A stretch of 64,000 nucleotides of DNA from Halobacillus naozhouensis (GTDB lineage: Bacteria > Bacillota > Bacilli > Bacillales > Halobacillaceae), in NCBI RefSeq assembly GCF_029714185.1, contig NZ_CP121671.1, positions 248,001 through 312,000 of the forward strand. The letters are read 5' to 3'. Under the pieces are notes generated by a model. That model was not told the origin of the DNA and ran no database searches. It saw only the letters and a program-made list of their open reading frames with translations. Of the stretch, positions 25,009 through 35,500 are shown one piece after another (position 1 is the first letter of the stretch; each line of letters starts with the position of its first letter). A program made the translations under genes and the position numbers.

Positions 25009-25839
25009 ATGGCTAAGTTAACAACTGAACATGTAGATATTGCTTATGGTGACCATCAAGTAGTGGAAGATTTAACATTAGATATTCCTGAAAATAAAAT
25101 CACATCCATTATCGGACCAAACGGATGTGGTAAATCGACCATTCTGAAGTCCCTTGCAAGGATCCAATCTGTAAATAGTGGCTTTGTATATTTAGATGGC
25201 AAGGCTATAAAGAAAGAGTCATCGAAGCAAATAGCAAAAAAAATGGGCGTATTGCCTCAGTCCCCTGAAGCGCCTAATGGGCTGACCGTTGCGGAACTAG
25301 TTTCTTACGGAAGGTTTCCCCACCAGAATGGTTTTGGCAAACTAACCAAACATGACCTTGAAATCATCCAGTGGGCGATTCAAATTACTGGAGTTTCTGA
25401 TTTCGAAAACCGTCCCATTGACTCCTTATCTGGAGGACAGCGTCAACGAGTCTGGATAGCGATGGCATTAGCACAGGAGACGGAAATACTGATTCTGGAT
25501 GAGCCAACTACCTATTTAGACCTTGCCCATCAACTTGAGGTCCTCCAATTGCTTGAACGATTAAATAAAGAGGAAGGGCGGACGATTGTGATGGTCATTC
25601 ACGATTTAAATCAAGCCGCCAGATTTGCTGATTATATCGTAGCCATCCATCAGGGGGAGATCGTCAAAGAAGGTACCCCTGAAGAGGTTATTGAGAAAAA
25701 CGTGCTTCGAAACGTATTTCATATTGATGCAGAGGTCGTTACTGACCCAAGAACACAAAAACCAGTCTGTCTCACTTACGATTTAGTACCCGAGCAGTCG
25801 CACAGCCATACAGAAGATAAAGTCGTTGCATTTATGTAA
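25009..25839 (+). CDS. Iron-siderophore ABC transporter ATP-binding protein (FecE/FhuC type)
   Basis: 276 residues. Walker A GPNGCGKST near residue 34, SPEAPNGLTVAELVSYGRFPHQ, signature LSGGQRQRVW, Walker B ILILDEPTTYLD, and IHDLNQAARFAD. The start ATG 25009 follows AGGGAGG; an in-frame frame opening at 24907 would read through the promoter and Fur box. It stands alone and Fur-controlled, and is the likely energy subunit for the permeases at 16.5-18.6 kb. Such lone ATPases can also serve several siderophore systems (as YusV does in B. subtilis). Confidence 0.93.
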   Translation: MAKLTTEHVDIAYGDHQVVEDLTLDIPENKITSIIGPNGCGKSTILKSLARIQSVNSGFVYLDGKAIKKESSKQIAKKMGVLPQSPEAPNGLTVAELVSYGRFPHQNGFGKLTKHDLEIIQWAIQITGVSDFENRPIDSLSGGQRQRVWIAMALAQETEILILDEPTTYLDLAHQLEVLQLLERLNKEEGRTIVMVIHDLNQAARFADYIVAIHQGEIVKEGTPEEVIEKNVLRNVFHIDAEVVTDPRTQKPVCLTYDLVPEQSHSHTEDKVVAFM

Positions 25840-25890
25840 AAGAGAGAAGCCCCTGGACCTATACTAAAGTTCAGGGGCTTCTTTCTCTTT
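25838..25890 (+). terminator. Strong intrinsic terminator
   Basis: AAAGAGAGAAGCCCCTGGAC pairs almost completely with the region ending CTTTCTCTTTT across a 10-nt loop, right after the ATPase stop. Confidence 0.9.
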
Positions 25891-25918
25891 TCATATACTC
25901 GTACAAGGGAGGGACGAG

Positions 25919-26235
25919 CTGTTGCAAGAATTCCGGGAATTTGCTGTCAGAGGATATGTGATAGATAGGATGTTGGAGTTGTTCTGGGAGCAGCCCTCAA
26001 TGGGTTTATTAAATCGTTAGTTTCAGAATGTACTGTTACCAACCTATTGGGGTGATTCTAACGAAGGTGAACTTTGAAAATCTCTATATTAACCTTACTG
26101 GGGAAACGTTTGCATCATTAGCTAAGGCGAAAGCTGTTGGTACAGCTACGGTTAATTATGGGGTAATTATTAATGCGTTCATTCACTCCTCGTAGTCAGA
26201 TAAATCAATCGATGGAGAAAACTGAACAAGAGTAC
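25919..26235 (+). pseudogene. mscL: Decayed large-conductance mechanosensitive channel gene
   Basis: Fragments in three successive frames rebuild MscL: LLQEFREFAVRGYVID, then GVVLGAALNGFIKSLVSE, then PIGVILTKVNFENLYINLTG and SLAKAKAVGTATVNYGVI. There are at least two frameshifts (about 25966-25975 and 26025-26035), a stop at 26193-26195, and no clear trace of the second membrane span; a possible remnant of the INRWRK tail occurs at about 26200-26225. The codon where ATG is expected is CTG. MscL is a safety valve against hypo-osmotic shock; this copy cannot work. Confidence 0.88.
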
Positions 26236-26300
26236 AATGGGTTCCTTGAAAAAAGATTACCCGTATTACTGTTTTGCCAATCGTTTGTAAGAGAATAAAA

Positions 26301-26441
26301 CTAGCTGGTACGGTCTTCAATTTTCTTTGAGTGTTCTTCGGCTAACCAATTAATAAATTGTAATTCTTCTTTTTTCAGTGATCTTTCAAGTTTAGATTCA
26401 AATTCTTTAATCAAATATTGATAATAAGTTTCCTGATTCAC
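26301..26441 (-). CDS. Small protein, 46 residues
   Basis: GTG start behind GAGAGGTGA. The product is helical and charged (starts MNQETYYQYLIKEFE, contains LQFINWLAEEHSKK), with no membrane span. Family not recognised. It lies between the mscL relic and repeat copy C. Confidence 0.6.
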   Translation of the reverse strand: MNQETYYQYLIKEFESKLERSLKKEELQFINWLAEEHSKKIEDRTS

Positions 26442-26557
26442 AATTGGGTCACCTCTCAGATGTTAGGGTTTAATAGTGCTTCGTGCTTACCTTAACATAA
26501 AACATTCATAAATAGTGTACCTTTATTAATTGTTTATTCCAAAGTTTAGAGTATGGT

Positions 26558-26612
26558 AAAAACCCCCGGCTCAGGTCATCCAATTATTGGATGACCTGAG
26601 CCGGGGGTTTTT
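26558..26612. repeat. Dispersed palindrome, copy C (27-bp arms)
   Basis: AAAAACCCCCGG plus core CTCAGGTCATCCA, pairing perfectly with its inverted copy. Where other copies have CCACCTC/GAGGTGG this one has CCGGCTC/GAGCCGG, so both arms changed together. It sits at the 3' end of the small membrane protein gene (stop at 26623), with A and T runs that suit a terminator. Confidence 0.93.
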
Positions 26613-26622
26613 GGTTATTAAG

Positions 26623-26823
26623 CTACCAAATTTCATCCTCGGTTTCTGATCGTTTGCTCACTCTAACTTCCTCTTTGTATAGCAGAAGAAAAGGAATGAA
26701 CATAAGCCAAATAATATATATGAATAAGAAAAATTTCGCAAACCCTTCTAATAAAAAAAACACCGAAATGAAGAATGCTGCAAGTAATAATAATGGGCTA
26801 GTATAGATCAGGACTTGAATCAT
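26623..26823 (-). CDS. Small membrane protein, 66 residues
   Basis: ATG 26823 follows GAGGAGGG. Two hydrophobic spans (LIYTSPLLLLAAFFISVFF and FLFIYIIWLMFIPFLLLY) with a charged C-tail (KEEVRVSKRSETEDE). No family recognised. It precedes, in the opposite direction, the germination operon. Confidence 0.68.
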   Translation of the reverse strand: MIQVLIYTSPLLLLAAFFISVFFLLEGFAKFFLFIYIIWLMFIPFLLLYKEEVRVSKRSETEDEIW

Positions 26824-26971
26824 GAAATCCCTCCTCACATTCTCTCCTCATATCCTTTCCTTACTGGTATAAATTATTACCTTAGGGTGAAAGATAAATA
26901 CAACTAATTATGTGCAATTTATACGTCGAAATAAATAGAAGACAGTCTGGTGTAGAAGAAGGAGTTTTCTA

Positions 26972-28501
26972 ATGTTTAACTGGATGAAGAAAAAGAAGGG
27001 GAAAAAAGGCGACGGAAGCACTCAAAAAGAGATGCTCAAAAATAAGCAACAAGAACAATCCTTTCAAGACTTATTTGATTTGGCGAAAGACTCTAAGGAC
27101 TTTATCGTTTATCATCATACGGGGCGGACTAAATGTGTTCTCTCTTATTATAAGACTCTAAGTGGCTCTAAATTTCTCAATGACTCCATTCTGCCTCCCT
27201 TAAAAAAACATACGCTGTTAACGTTAGAAGATATAAAAGAAAAAGTGCCTGTCGAGAACGCCTATATTTCCAAAGATTTGAAAAAGATTAAAGAAAATAT
27301 TACTCAGGGCTTTGTCATAATTAGATTGAATGAAATGGATGAAGAAGTTCTCCTGATTCCTGCTACTAAAAATGAGGGACGATCCATTAGTATTCCGGAA
27401 GTAGAGTATAGTGTGGTGGGTCCGAAGGAAGCATTCGTGGAAAACCTGGATCAGAATATGAATCTTATTCGTAAACGATTGCCAATCCCCGAGTTAACGA
27501 TGAGGGAAGTAACGGTTGGCAACCTAACCAAAACACGGATAGCGGTTGTGTACGTCGAGGGGATTGCCAATAAAGAAAATATTAATACCGTCCTACAGCG
27601 CTTAGACGATATTCAATATGATCAGATTATTGATAGTTCATTTATTACTCAAATGGTTTCGGATAACTCAAACTCTCCATTCCCACAATTATTAGATACC
27701 GAACGTCCAGATCGTGTAGTTGGGACGCTTGTAGAAGGAAAGGTTGGCATCGTGGTAGACGGATCGCCGCATGCTCTGACCGCACCGACTACCATTACTG
27801 AATTCTTTTCATCTTCAGATGACTACTTTTTACCATGGCATTTAGCAACAGCTTTCCGTTTGATCCGGTTATTTGCCATCTTCTTTTCCGTTTTAAGTAC
27901 GCCCTTATATGTAGCGATATTAACGTATCATCATGAAATGATTCCGCAGGAGCTTTTAGCTACGATTAGCTCCTCAAGAGCCGATATTCCTTTCCCGCCC
28001 ATTCTTGAGGTAATCATCCTGGAGTTAACAATTGAATTATTAAGGGAAGCTGGAGCGCGTCTCCCAAGTAAAATCGGCCAAACCATCGGTATTGTTGGGG
28101 GTATCGTTATTGGGACAGCTGCAGTTGAGGCAGGTCTTACCAGTAACGTGCTACTAATTACCGTCGCATTAGCAGCGCTGGCATCCTTTACAACCCCGGT
28201 CTATCAAATTGGTAATACGGTCCGCCTTGTTCGTTTTCCCTTTATTATTGGAGCACAAATGTGGGGATTAGTTGGAGTTTCTATGTGTATGGGATTCTTT
28301 CTTGGTCATCTGATGAATTTGCAGTCGATCGGAAGACCCTTTTTCGCTCCATTGTATCCGCTCAGGTTCCATGACTTGAAGGATGCATTTGTTCGATTGC
28401 CATTTAACAAGCAAAAGAAACGACCTATGCAAATGCGCCCGGTCCATTCAGCCCGATTTAACCCGGAATTGGTTAAGGGAAAGAGGGATATTGATGAATA
28501 A
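26972..28501 (+). CDS. Spore germination protein, GerA/GerKA family
   Basis: A subunit of a nutrient germinant receptor, 509 residues. Soluble N-terminal domain (to about 280) starting with a Lys-rich tail MFNWMKKKKGKKG, then GerA-family membrane region with DYFLPWHLATAFRLIRLFA, a conserved FPPILEVIILELTIELLREAG segment, IGQTIGIVGGIVIGTAAVEAG, and a Pro-rich end. Located in the spore inner membrane. AGAAGGAG precedes the ATG. First gene of a three-gene ger operon; the gerB stop-start overlaps. Confidence 0.96.
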   Translation: MFNWMKKKKGKKGDGSTQKEMLKNKQQEQSFQDLFDLAKDSKDFIVYHHTGRTKCVLSYYKTLSGSKFLNDSILPPLKKHTLLTLEDIKEKVPVENAYISKDLKKIKENITQGFVIIRLNEMDEEVLLIPATKNEGRSISIPEVEYSVVGPKEAFVENLDQNMNLIRKRLPIPELTMREVTVGNLTKTRIAVVYVEGIANKENINTVLQRLDDIQYDQIIDSSFITQMVSDNSNSPFPQLLDTERPDRVVGTLVEGKVGIVVDGSPHALTAPTTITEFFSSSDDYFLPWHLATAFRLIRLFAIFFSVLSTPLYVAILTYHHEMIPQELLATISSSRADIPFPPILEVIILELTIELLREAGARLPSKIGQTIGIVGGIVIGTAAVEAGLTSNVLLITVALAALASFTTPVYQIGNTVRLVRFPFIIGAQMWGLVGVSMCMGFFLGHLMNLQSIGRPFFAPLYPLRFHDLKDAFVRLPFNKQKKRPMQMRPVHSARFNPELVKGKRDIDE

Positions 28502-29612
28502 ACACTCGCGTCCTATCGAAGGTCTCTCAATCCCTGAATATCTCATGATTACACCAACGTATGTCTTTTTTTTAATAAATGCGATGCAAGTTGGAGTAGG
28601 GATTCTGGGGTTTGAAACGTACATTGCTAGATATGCTGGTTTTGATGCATGGATTTCGATACTAATAAGTGGTGTATGCATTCATGTCCTGGTATGGATG
28701 ATTTACCATATCCTTCAGGATAGTAAAGGAGATATCGTTTCAGTTCATAGAAATATTTTCGGTAAATATTTTGGCGGATTTTTAAGTATGCTCCTAAGCC
28801 TCTATTTTCTCATGCTAACCTTAACAGTTCTAAGATCATTTATAGAGGTTATTGAAGTTTGGATTTTCCCTGAATTGCAGCTTTGGCTCTTTACGTTTGT
28901 TTTTGTGATGATTGTCTACTACTTCGTGGCAAGTGGTTTCCGTGTCGTCACCGGTGTATGTTTAATCAGTGTAGTATTGGGACTCCCGATTTTATTGTTA
29001 AAATTCTTCCCGATTATGGAAGGAGATGTGATGAATCTTTATCCCGTTGTTGATCATAGTATCGGGGAAATTCTCGGTGGAACGAAACAGAGCGTCCTTA
29101 GCTTTCTCGGGTTTGAACTATTACTGGTTTTCTATCCATTTATAAAAAATCCGCACGCATCTAAAAGTTGGGCACACTTCGCTGTGTTTTTCACGGTTTC
29201 GATTTACCTAATAACAGCCATTACGTCGTTTATTTATTTTAGTGAGGGCCAACTTCAATATGTTATATGGGGAACCATCACTCTTTGGAAGATCGTCGAG
29301 TTTCCATTTATTGAACGATTTGAATATATTGGTATCGCCATGTGGTTTTATGTTGTTTTACCCAACATAGCATTAGCCTTATGGTCCGCAAGCCGTATTC
29401 CAAAACGCGTGTTAAAGATAAAACAAAAATATGTGCTGGCCCTCTTTAGTATTACTCTTGTCGTAGTATGTAGTTTATTTACGGACCGTCAGGCTATTGA
29501 CACGCTTAACAGTATTACCAGCCGAATCGGGTTTTATATTTTGTTGTACATTCCGATATTATTCGTTCTGTCGAAAATCATGGTTAAAGTGAGGAATCGA
29601 GATGAAATATAA
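28494..29612 (+). CDS. Spore germination permease, GerB/GerKB family
   Basis: 372 residues, ten membrane spans of the APC-like endospore germination permease group (starts ISIPEY-like GLSIPEYLMITPTYVFFLINAMQVGVGILGF). GerB subunits hold the germinant site. ATG 28494 follows AAGAGGGAT and overlaps the gerA stop by eight bases, so the pair are translationally coupled. Germinant identity is not predictable. Confidence 0.95.
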   Translation: MNKHSRPIEGLSIPEYLMITPTYVFFLINAMQVGVGILGFETYIARYAGFDAWISILISGVCIHVLVWMIYHILQDSKGDIVSVHRNIFGKYFGGFLSMLLSLYFLMLTLTVLRSFIEVIEVWIFPELQLWLFTFVFVMIVYYFVASGFRVVTGVCLISVVLGLPILLLKFFPIMEGDVMNLYPVVDHSIGEILGGTKQSVLSFLGFELLLVFYPFIKNPHASKSWAHFAVFFTVSIYLITAITSFIYFSEGQLQYVIWGTITLWKIVEFPFIERFEYIGIAMWFYVVLPNIALALWSASRIPKRVLKIKQKYVLALFSITLVVVCSLFTDRQAIDTLNSITSRIGFYILLYIPILFVLSKIMVKVRNRDEI

Positions 29613-30687
29613 GTGGTTATGTCCATCAATCATTGCCTGCTTAATGTTACTTACGAGCTGTATGCCTAACGTGAGTGTGGAAGATGCAGCTATTGTCCAA
29701 ATAGCCGGGTATGATTTTGTCGATAAGGACCAAATTAAAGGGACTTTTGCTGTTGCTCAGTATACTAAAAGTGAGCAGAAAACGTCTGCTAATGAAGTAT
29801 ATTTATCGACTACGGCAAATACCGTTAAAAATATCCATGCTAAGTTGCAGAGACAATCATCGAGACCGATATCCACAGGGAAATTGACCATCGCTTTATA
29901 TGATAAGGAACTCGCTAAGGATGGTATGTCCAAGTTTATTGACTCGTTAAGCCGTGACCCCAGGATCGGGAGAGACATTCTACTTGCGATTGTAGATGGA
30001 AGCACGGAAGAAATGGTCAAAATGAAATATGAGCAAAATAATACAACGGCAAGCTATATGAAGGGGATGATCGAACACAACATGTATAGCAATTTCCCGA
30101 ATACCAATCTGCATAATTACTTACATGCCTATTTCGGGCAGGGGATTGATGGTTTCCTTCCTTATCTGGAAAAGATAAAGGATCATATAAAGCTTAAGGG
30201 GATTGCATTTTTAAAAGACGGCCGTTTAGCCCACACAATTCCTTATTCAAAAAGCTTATTCTTTAAAATGATGAAGGAAGAAGTAAGGGAGGGAGTGCAA
30301 GAAATGAACTTCCAAGGGGAGGGAGTCATGATGGAAAGTATCAGTTCAGATGTGGAGATTCATATTAAGGGAGAGACCGAAAATCCTGAATTTCTAGTTA
30401 AACTTAATGTGAGAGGGATTGTCAACGAAGTTTCCAATCTGTCCCATTCATCAACTCCTCCACTCGTTGAAAAAATAGAAAAGGAGTTTACGAAATTTTT
30501 CAACGAGCAATGTACCGCTTTAGTTCATGAGTTTCAGGAACAAAATATTGACCCAATTGGTTTTGGAAATGCGTTAAAAAACCGAAGAAGAAATGTCGAC
30601 ATGAAAAAGTGGCAGGAGCAATACCCTGAAGTACCTATTGAGGTGGAAATACAATTAGAAATTACCGAAACAGGAATATCTACTTAA
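29602..30687 (+). CDS. Ger(x)C family spore germination lipoprotein
   Basis: 361 residues. Lipobox LLTSCMP near residue 18, then the Ger(x)C fold: VEDAAIVQIAGYDF, the RPISTGKL segment, LSRDPRIGRDILLAIVDG, LKGIAFLKDGRLA, and a C-terminal domain ending in IEVEIQLEITETG. It anchors to the inner membrane with the A and B subunits to complete the receptor. Its ATG overlaps the gerB end. Confidence 0.95.
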   Translation: MKYKWLCPSIIACLMLLTSCMPNVSVEDAAIVQIAGYDFVDKDQIKGTFAVAQYTKSEQKTSANEVYLSTTANTVKNIHAKLQRQSSRPISTGKLTIALYDKELAKDGMSKFIDSLSRDPRIGRDILLAIVDGSTEEMVKMKYEQNNTTASYMKGMIEHNMYSNFPNTNLHNYLHAYFGQGIDGFLPYLEKIKDHIKLKGIAFLKDGRLAHTIPYSKSLFFKMMKEEVREGVQEMNFQGEGVMMESISSDVEIHIKGETENPEFLVKLNVRGIVNEVSNLSHSSTPPLVEKIEKEFTKFFNEQCTALVHEFQEQNIDPIGFGNALKNRRRNVDMKKWQEQYPEVPIEVEIQLEITETGIST

Positions 30688-30788
30688 GCAAAGGTGGACA
30701 CAATTCACAAAGGATTGTGTGCGTTTCTTATGAAAGTCTTTAAAGAGACATTTCCCGGGAAATAACGTCGGACTTTACCAAATTTCGA

Positions 30789-30823
30789 AAAAAACCGCTG
30801 CTTCTTCTAGCAGCGGTTGATTA
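30789..30823. terminator. Terminator between ger operon and bacilliredoxin
   Basis: AACCGCTGCT and AGCAGCGGTT arms around TCTTCT, preceded by an A run (T run on the minus strand). Fits termination of the minus-strand bacilliredoxin gene. Confidence 0.8.
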
Positions 30824-30827
30824 CTGT

Positions 30828-31256
30828 TTAGCAATATTTGTTATAAGCAGTTGTTAAATTGCTGACTATCTCTTCAACATCATGATCTTCAATTTCTTCC
30901 CTAGGTATGAAATGAAGAACTTGGCCATCCTTCAAAAGTGCCATGGATGGTGAAGAAGGTTCATAGCCTTCCAAATAATCGCGCATGCGACTTGTTGCTT
31001 CCCGATCCTGTCCAGCAAAAACGGTTACCAGGTGCTCCGGTTTCTTCTCATTTGCAAGCGACTCTCTGGCGGAAGGGCGCGCTAACCCGGCTGCACATCC
31101 ACACACAGAGTTAATAACAACAAGTGATGTTCCGTCTGTTGCACTGATGAACTCATCGACAGATTCTGGGGTCGTTAACTCAGAAAAGCCAGAATTGGTT
31201 AACTCGTCTCTCATAGGTTGAGATATTTCCTTCATATATGCTTCATATGGGTTCAT
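30828..31256 (-). CDS. Bacilliredoxin (BrxA/BrxB family)
   Basis: 142 residues. A thioredoxin-fold protein that removes bacillithiol from mixed disulfides. The signature SVCGCAAGLARP (CGC at Cys52-Cys54) is diagnostic of the YphP/YqiW family. A start of MNPYEAYMKEISQPMRDEL is typical. GGAGG precedes the ATG. It follows the CvfC gene by 15 bases on the same strand, an arrangement also seen in staphylococci. Confidence 0.94.
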   Translation of the reverse strand: MNPYEAYMKEISQPMRDELTNSGFSELTTPESVDEFISATDGTSLVVINSVCGCAAGLARPSARESLANEKKPEHLVTVFAGQDREATSRMRDYLEGYEPSSPSMALLKDGQVLHFIPREEIEDHDVEEIVSNLTTAYNKYC

Positions 31257-31271
31257 TTAAAAAACCTCCAA

Positions 31272-32408
31272 TTATTTTTGTTTTGTAGCTTGAGTCATTT
31301 GATGCCATACGGAACCTTTAGCTTCTTTGCCTCCTTCAATTCGTTCAATGGCCATATTGATCTGCATTCGAACTTCAAATTCAGGATCATTGGCAGCCTC
31401 CTTCAGAGCAGGAAGAGAGGATTCATCCCCGAGCTCATATAAGAACATGGCTGCTCGCCACCTTACTAAGCGGTTAGGGTCAGCCAATGAATCAACCATT
31501 TCGGGTATTGCTTCTTTTAACCCCAAGTCAGATAAGCAGTCTCCAGCTGTTCTTCTCACTGTTACGGTCTTATCCTTTAAGGCTTTGTAAAGGTAAGGAA
31601 GAACTTCTGGTTCTTCGATCATACCTAGATAAGCAGTTGCTAAGCGTCTAATGGATGCTTTCCCATCGCTTAGTGCTTTATCTAATACAGGTAAATCCTC
31701 TATTGTCGGATCCATCCGGTCAAGGGCAGCATAGCGGACCTTCCAGTCAGGATCATCCAGTGTATCCAGAGACACCTTCTGGCCTTCTACAGGCTCTGAT
31801 TTACTCGGGTTTTCCTCAAAAGCCAGGGTAACTAACCTCTTTAATCGCTCTGCATCGTAACTGGCTGTAAGTTCCTCCTTAACTTGTTCTCCAATATCCA
31901 TCGGATCACCGTAACGCGGACTTTGTTCCACCCATTTTCGTTCCATAATCATATTAGGGGAAGCTGGAGAAGCCTCCATTGCTGCTTCCATAAACATCTC
32001 AGGCAGGCCAACCCGTTTTTCTTCGTCACCGTTCTCCAGCTTTACTTGCATGGGGATTCCACGAAACATTTGGATAAACACTTTTACTTCGCCAAAAGAA
32101 TCATCAAAGGTTTGCTCATCCTTTTGACTTGTCCCATCTAATTCTTTCTCTGAGCCAAAAACGGCACGAACTTCTGGCAATATAGCCTCCCAGCTTACTT
32201 TAGGGTGTCTTTCTAACGCGATAAAATCAGCCACATGATACAAACCTTTAACTCCTTCAATCTCAAAGAGCTGTGGGATGAAGGAAGGAGCACTATCGAA
32301 ATTGTCACCTTGCTTATAGTTCCGAGTATCGCCGCTTGGCAACTCTTCATTTAGATTGATTTTCATCGAGTTAGGGCTGGGTGTCGGTTCGATCGACACG
32401 ATCTTCAT
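31272..32408 (-). CDS. Conserved virulence factor C-type protein (Nfu_N domain plus HEAT repeats)
   Basis: 378 residues. N-terminal domain like the NifU-scaffold N-domain (PTPSPNSMKINLNEELPSG, PQLFEIEGVKGLYHVADFIALERHP), then C-terminal HEAT-type repeats from about residue 220 (WKVRYAALDRMDP, ASIRRLATAYLGMIEEPEVLPYLYKAL, VRRTAGDCLSDLG, LVRWRAAMFLYELGD, FEVRMQINMAIERIE). Relatives are YpgR of Bacillus and CvfC of staphylococci; molecular role unknown, perhaps Fe-S or thiol related given the bacilliredoxin partner. ATG 32408 follows GGAGGGG. Confidence 0.9.
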   Translation of the reverse strand: MKIVSIEPTPSPNSMKINLNEELPSGDTRNYKQGDNFDSAPSFIPQLFEIEGVKGLYHVADFIALERHPKVSWEAILPEVRAVFGSEKELDGTSQKDEQTFDDSFGEVKVFIQMFRGIPMQVKLENGDEEKRVGLPEMFMEAAMEASPASPNMIMERKWVEQSPRYGDPMDIGEQVKEELTASYDAERLKRLVTLAFEENPSKSEPVEGQKVSLDTLDDPDWKVRYAALDRMDPTIEDLPVLDKALSDGKASIRRLATAYLGMIEEPEVLPYLYKALKDKTVTVRRTAGDCLSDLGLKEAIPEMVDSLADPNRLVRWRAAMFLYELGDESSLPALKEAANDPEFEVRMQINMAIERIEGGKEAKGSVWHQMTQATKQK

Positions 32409-32574
32409 AGCATAATCCCCTCCATACATTCTTTATGCTAATTTTATCAAAGAAGTATAACTACTTCCATTGAAAGGCACATGGGGTTATTGGAAAAAAT
32501 AGGTTGATATTCATTTTACAAGGGTGTTATATTACACGGGTAGAGGAATAAAATGGAATGAAGGGGGCGAGCAG

Positions 32575-35500
32575 ATGGGGGAGCTTTCTCGAGAACAGCG
32601 TGAAAAAGGATTTCGTAAAGAATTAAAAGAGTTAAGAGAGAAGCATTACATAACCAGCGAAGAGTACAATCGGGTATTTGATGCGCACGAACAACATGTG
32701 AAGAGTCAGTACGTCGAACCTGAACCAGCGGATGAACAGATGGAAGTACCGGAAAGTGTTATTTCACAACCGAAAGCACTAAAAGAAAAGTCAGTAAAAC
32801 CGGCTAAGCCCAAAAAAGTAAAGACAAAAGAGCAAGTGCGTGAAAGGAATATCACTTGGTCTTTAATTCTTGGTGTCGTTCTTTTACTGATTAGCGGACT
32901 GGTTGTAGCGACTAGTCAGTGGGAGCAAATGGGGGCAGCGATGAAGGTATTCTCCATTTCATTTGTTTCCCTGTTCTTCTTGGGTTTAAGCTATGTTACC
33001 AGAAAGTATTTACGAATTGAACAAACTGCTTTTGCTTTTCTGACACTTGGGAGCCTGCTCGTGCCCATTGTGATCCTCGCAATTGGCTATTTTGAGCTGC
33101 TAGGAGATTATTTATCCCTTAGTGGTCAAGGTCGCTATATTTTAGGAATATTGGGAGCGGCTATTCCATTGCCTCTTTATATTAAAAATGCTTTCAATCA
33201 TCAATCACGATTATTCGTATGGATTTCTTTTATTTTTCTCTCCCTTACAGTCGGTTTTACCCTTGGGGCGTTAAAACTCCCTGTCGATGCTTTTTACCTC
33301 CTGTTAATGCTGTTCAATGCTATTTTATTATTCCTCTATCATCGGTTTGAGAAAAAGAAGATATGGAAGTTGTTTATAAAGGAAATGCCGTTATACGCCC
33401 AGGTCAATCTGATTTTGTCCACATTGCTGATGCTTACACTGTTTGAGAATGAATTATTGTACAGCTTCAATCTTTTTCTAACGGCAGGACTTTACATGGC
33501 TATGGTTTTCGTATATAGAACAAAAGAGTATCAATTTGTTTTTTCAGTACTATTTGCATATGGAGTGTATCAACTCGTAGAGCATTCCCCGTTGCAGGCC
33601 GTTGATTATGTGATCTATGCCTCTGCAGGCATGCTTTACCTTGGATTTGCCTACGCTGGACGACATCATGCGTTTATGAAGCAGGCTTTTACGTACACGA
33701 GTGGAGTTATCTCTTTTTTCGCCTTTATTTATGTGAGTTATGAAGGAATTCTCCTGCATGCAGAAAAAGGGTCAGTACTGCTTTTGTCAGCCTACCTGAT
33801 TGTGGCATTGAATTATGGAGTGCTTGCTTATTTTACTAGAGAACAGGTTTTTGAGTATCTCACACCAGTGTTTATATTTGCAGCCGCCTGGCAGCTATGG
33901 ATGGTAACTGAGCCGGACTGGCTGAATATAGAGATGTTTTTGTTTGTAGTGGCAAGTGTTATGCTGCTTTACCTTGGTTTATGGACGAAGCTTAAATGGC
34001 TCCAGCCAATTAAAGATAGCAGCTTTTATGAGTCTGCCGTGATCATGGTCCTTTGTATTGGCTTTGGAGCTCAAACGAATGAATATGGTGCAACGGCTGT
34101 TATGTTGTTCCTATTCGGTGTATGTGCATATTTATCATTTAATAAATCAACAGTTAAAGAAGTATTGGATCTCGCGGAATGGGCTTTTCCAGTGAGCTGG
34201 CTTTTAGCCCTTGTTATGTTTTATTTTCTTATGGCTAATCATATTACCGGTATAAGGGATGTTTATGGGGAAGCTGCTCATTTAGCATTTAGCGGATTGG
34301 TATTATTGGCCGTGAGCGCTGGATTGAGAAAGGTTAAAGAAGAGAAATTATCAACGTCCACGTTTTATATCAGTCAATCTACGTATGCTCTGTCTATCTT
34401 CTTTTTACTGAATGGCCCAGTCGTAGAACCAGACTGGCTGCGCTCATTGATTTTGATGGCAGGGATCGGGGTATTTACGTGGCTTGTTCTACGCTCAGCC
34501 GTTGCTCAGCTCTGGGTAGTCGTTTCATTAACGGTATTGGCTTTTTATGTATCGCTTGTTCCATTGATGTCATTACAAGGACTCCCTGAGGTATTACTGT
34601 TTCTCATTGGTGCTCCTGTGCTGCTTATTGGAATCGGTTATGTTGGTGCTAGAAAATGGCCTGAAATGAACTCCTACTTCTTTTGGGTCGCTCACGGATC
34701 TATGGTTGTGCTAATTTGTATTATTTTGCTTGAACAGACCATTTCTATGAGGTTAACACCCTATATCTTACTCGTTCCGATAGCAGTTTATCTCTATAGC
34801 AGTTTAATCAACAGACAGGAATGGAAAGTGAAATTGTTCCTATATGCCAGTTTCTCAATCTTGTTCTTCCTGATCGGTTATACGGGCCTTTATTATGATT
34901 TATTTAAAGACATTTCGGTAAAATATACGTTCATGATTACAAGTATCATCCTTTCCCTAGTTTGGTATGGTACACCTGAGGTATGGAAAAGGCGGATAGA
35001 ATGGTATGTTATCCCGTTTTCCGTTGTAGGATTGTTTAATATAATTTATCAGACGAATCAGCTTCACATCATAGAACTGGTCCCTATACTTGCGTACGTA
35101 GTGCTAATCTGTTTTTTTACATGGATTCGAAAATGGTCAGTTGTTACAATCCTCCCTCTCCTTGGCACCATGTCTATGTGGGGGGGGTATCGTGATGTAA
35201 TAGATACTCCCGTGCTGCTCTCCTTATTAGTGCTAAGTTTTGCTTTGCTCATGGGAATAGGGAAGTTCCTGTATAGTCGCCTCATTGTTAAAAAAGGAAA
35301 AACAATAGTAGTAGATAGCTTTACATGGGTAGCTTTCCTTTACATTCCCTATTACACTATGTTTTTGGATAGAGACTTGACGATTTGGCTTCAGGTGCTG
35401 CCTTGCTTCCTGCTAAGTATTTGGCTCATTTTGAACCGTTTCAGGTGGAAGTCTCGAATGGTCTCGTCTGTATTTGAGACGTTAGGTATGTTCAGCATTT

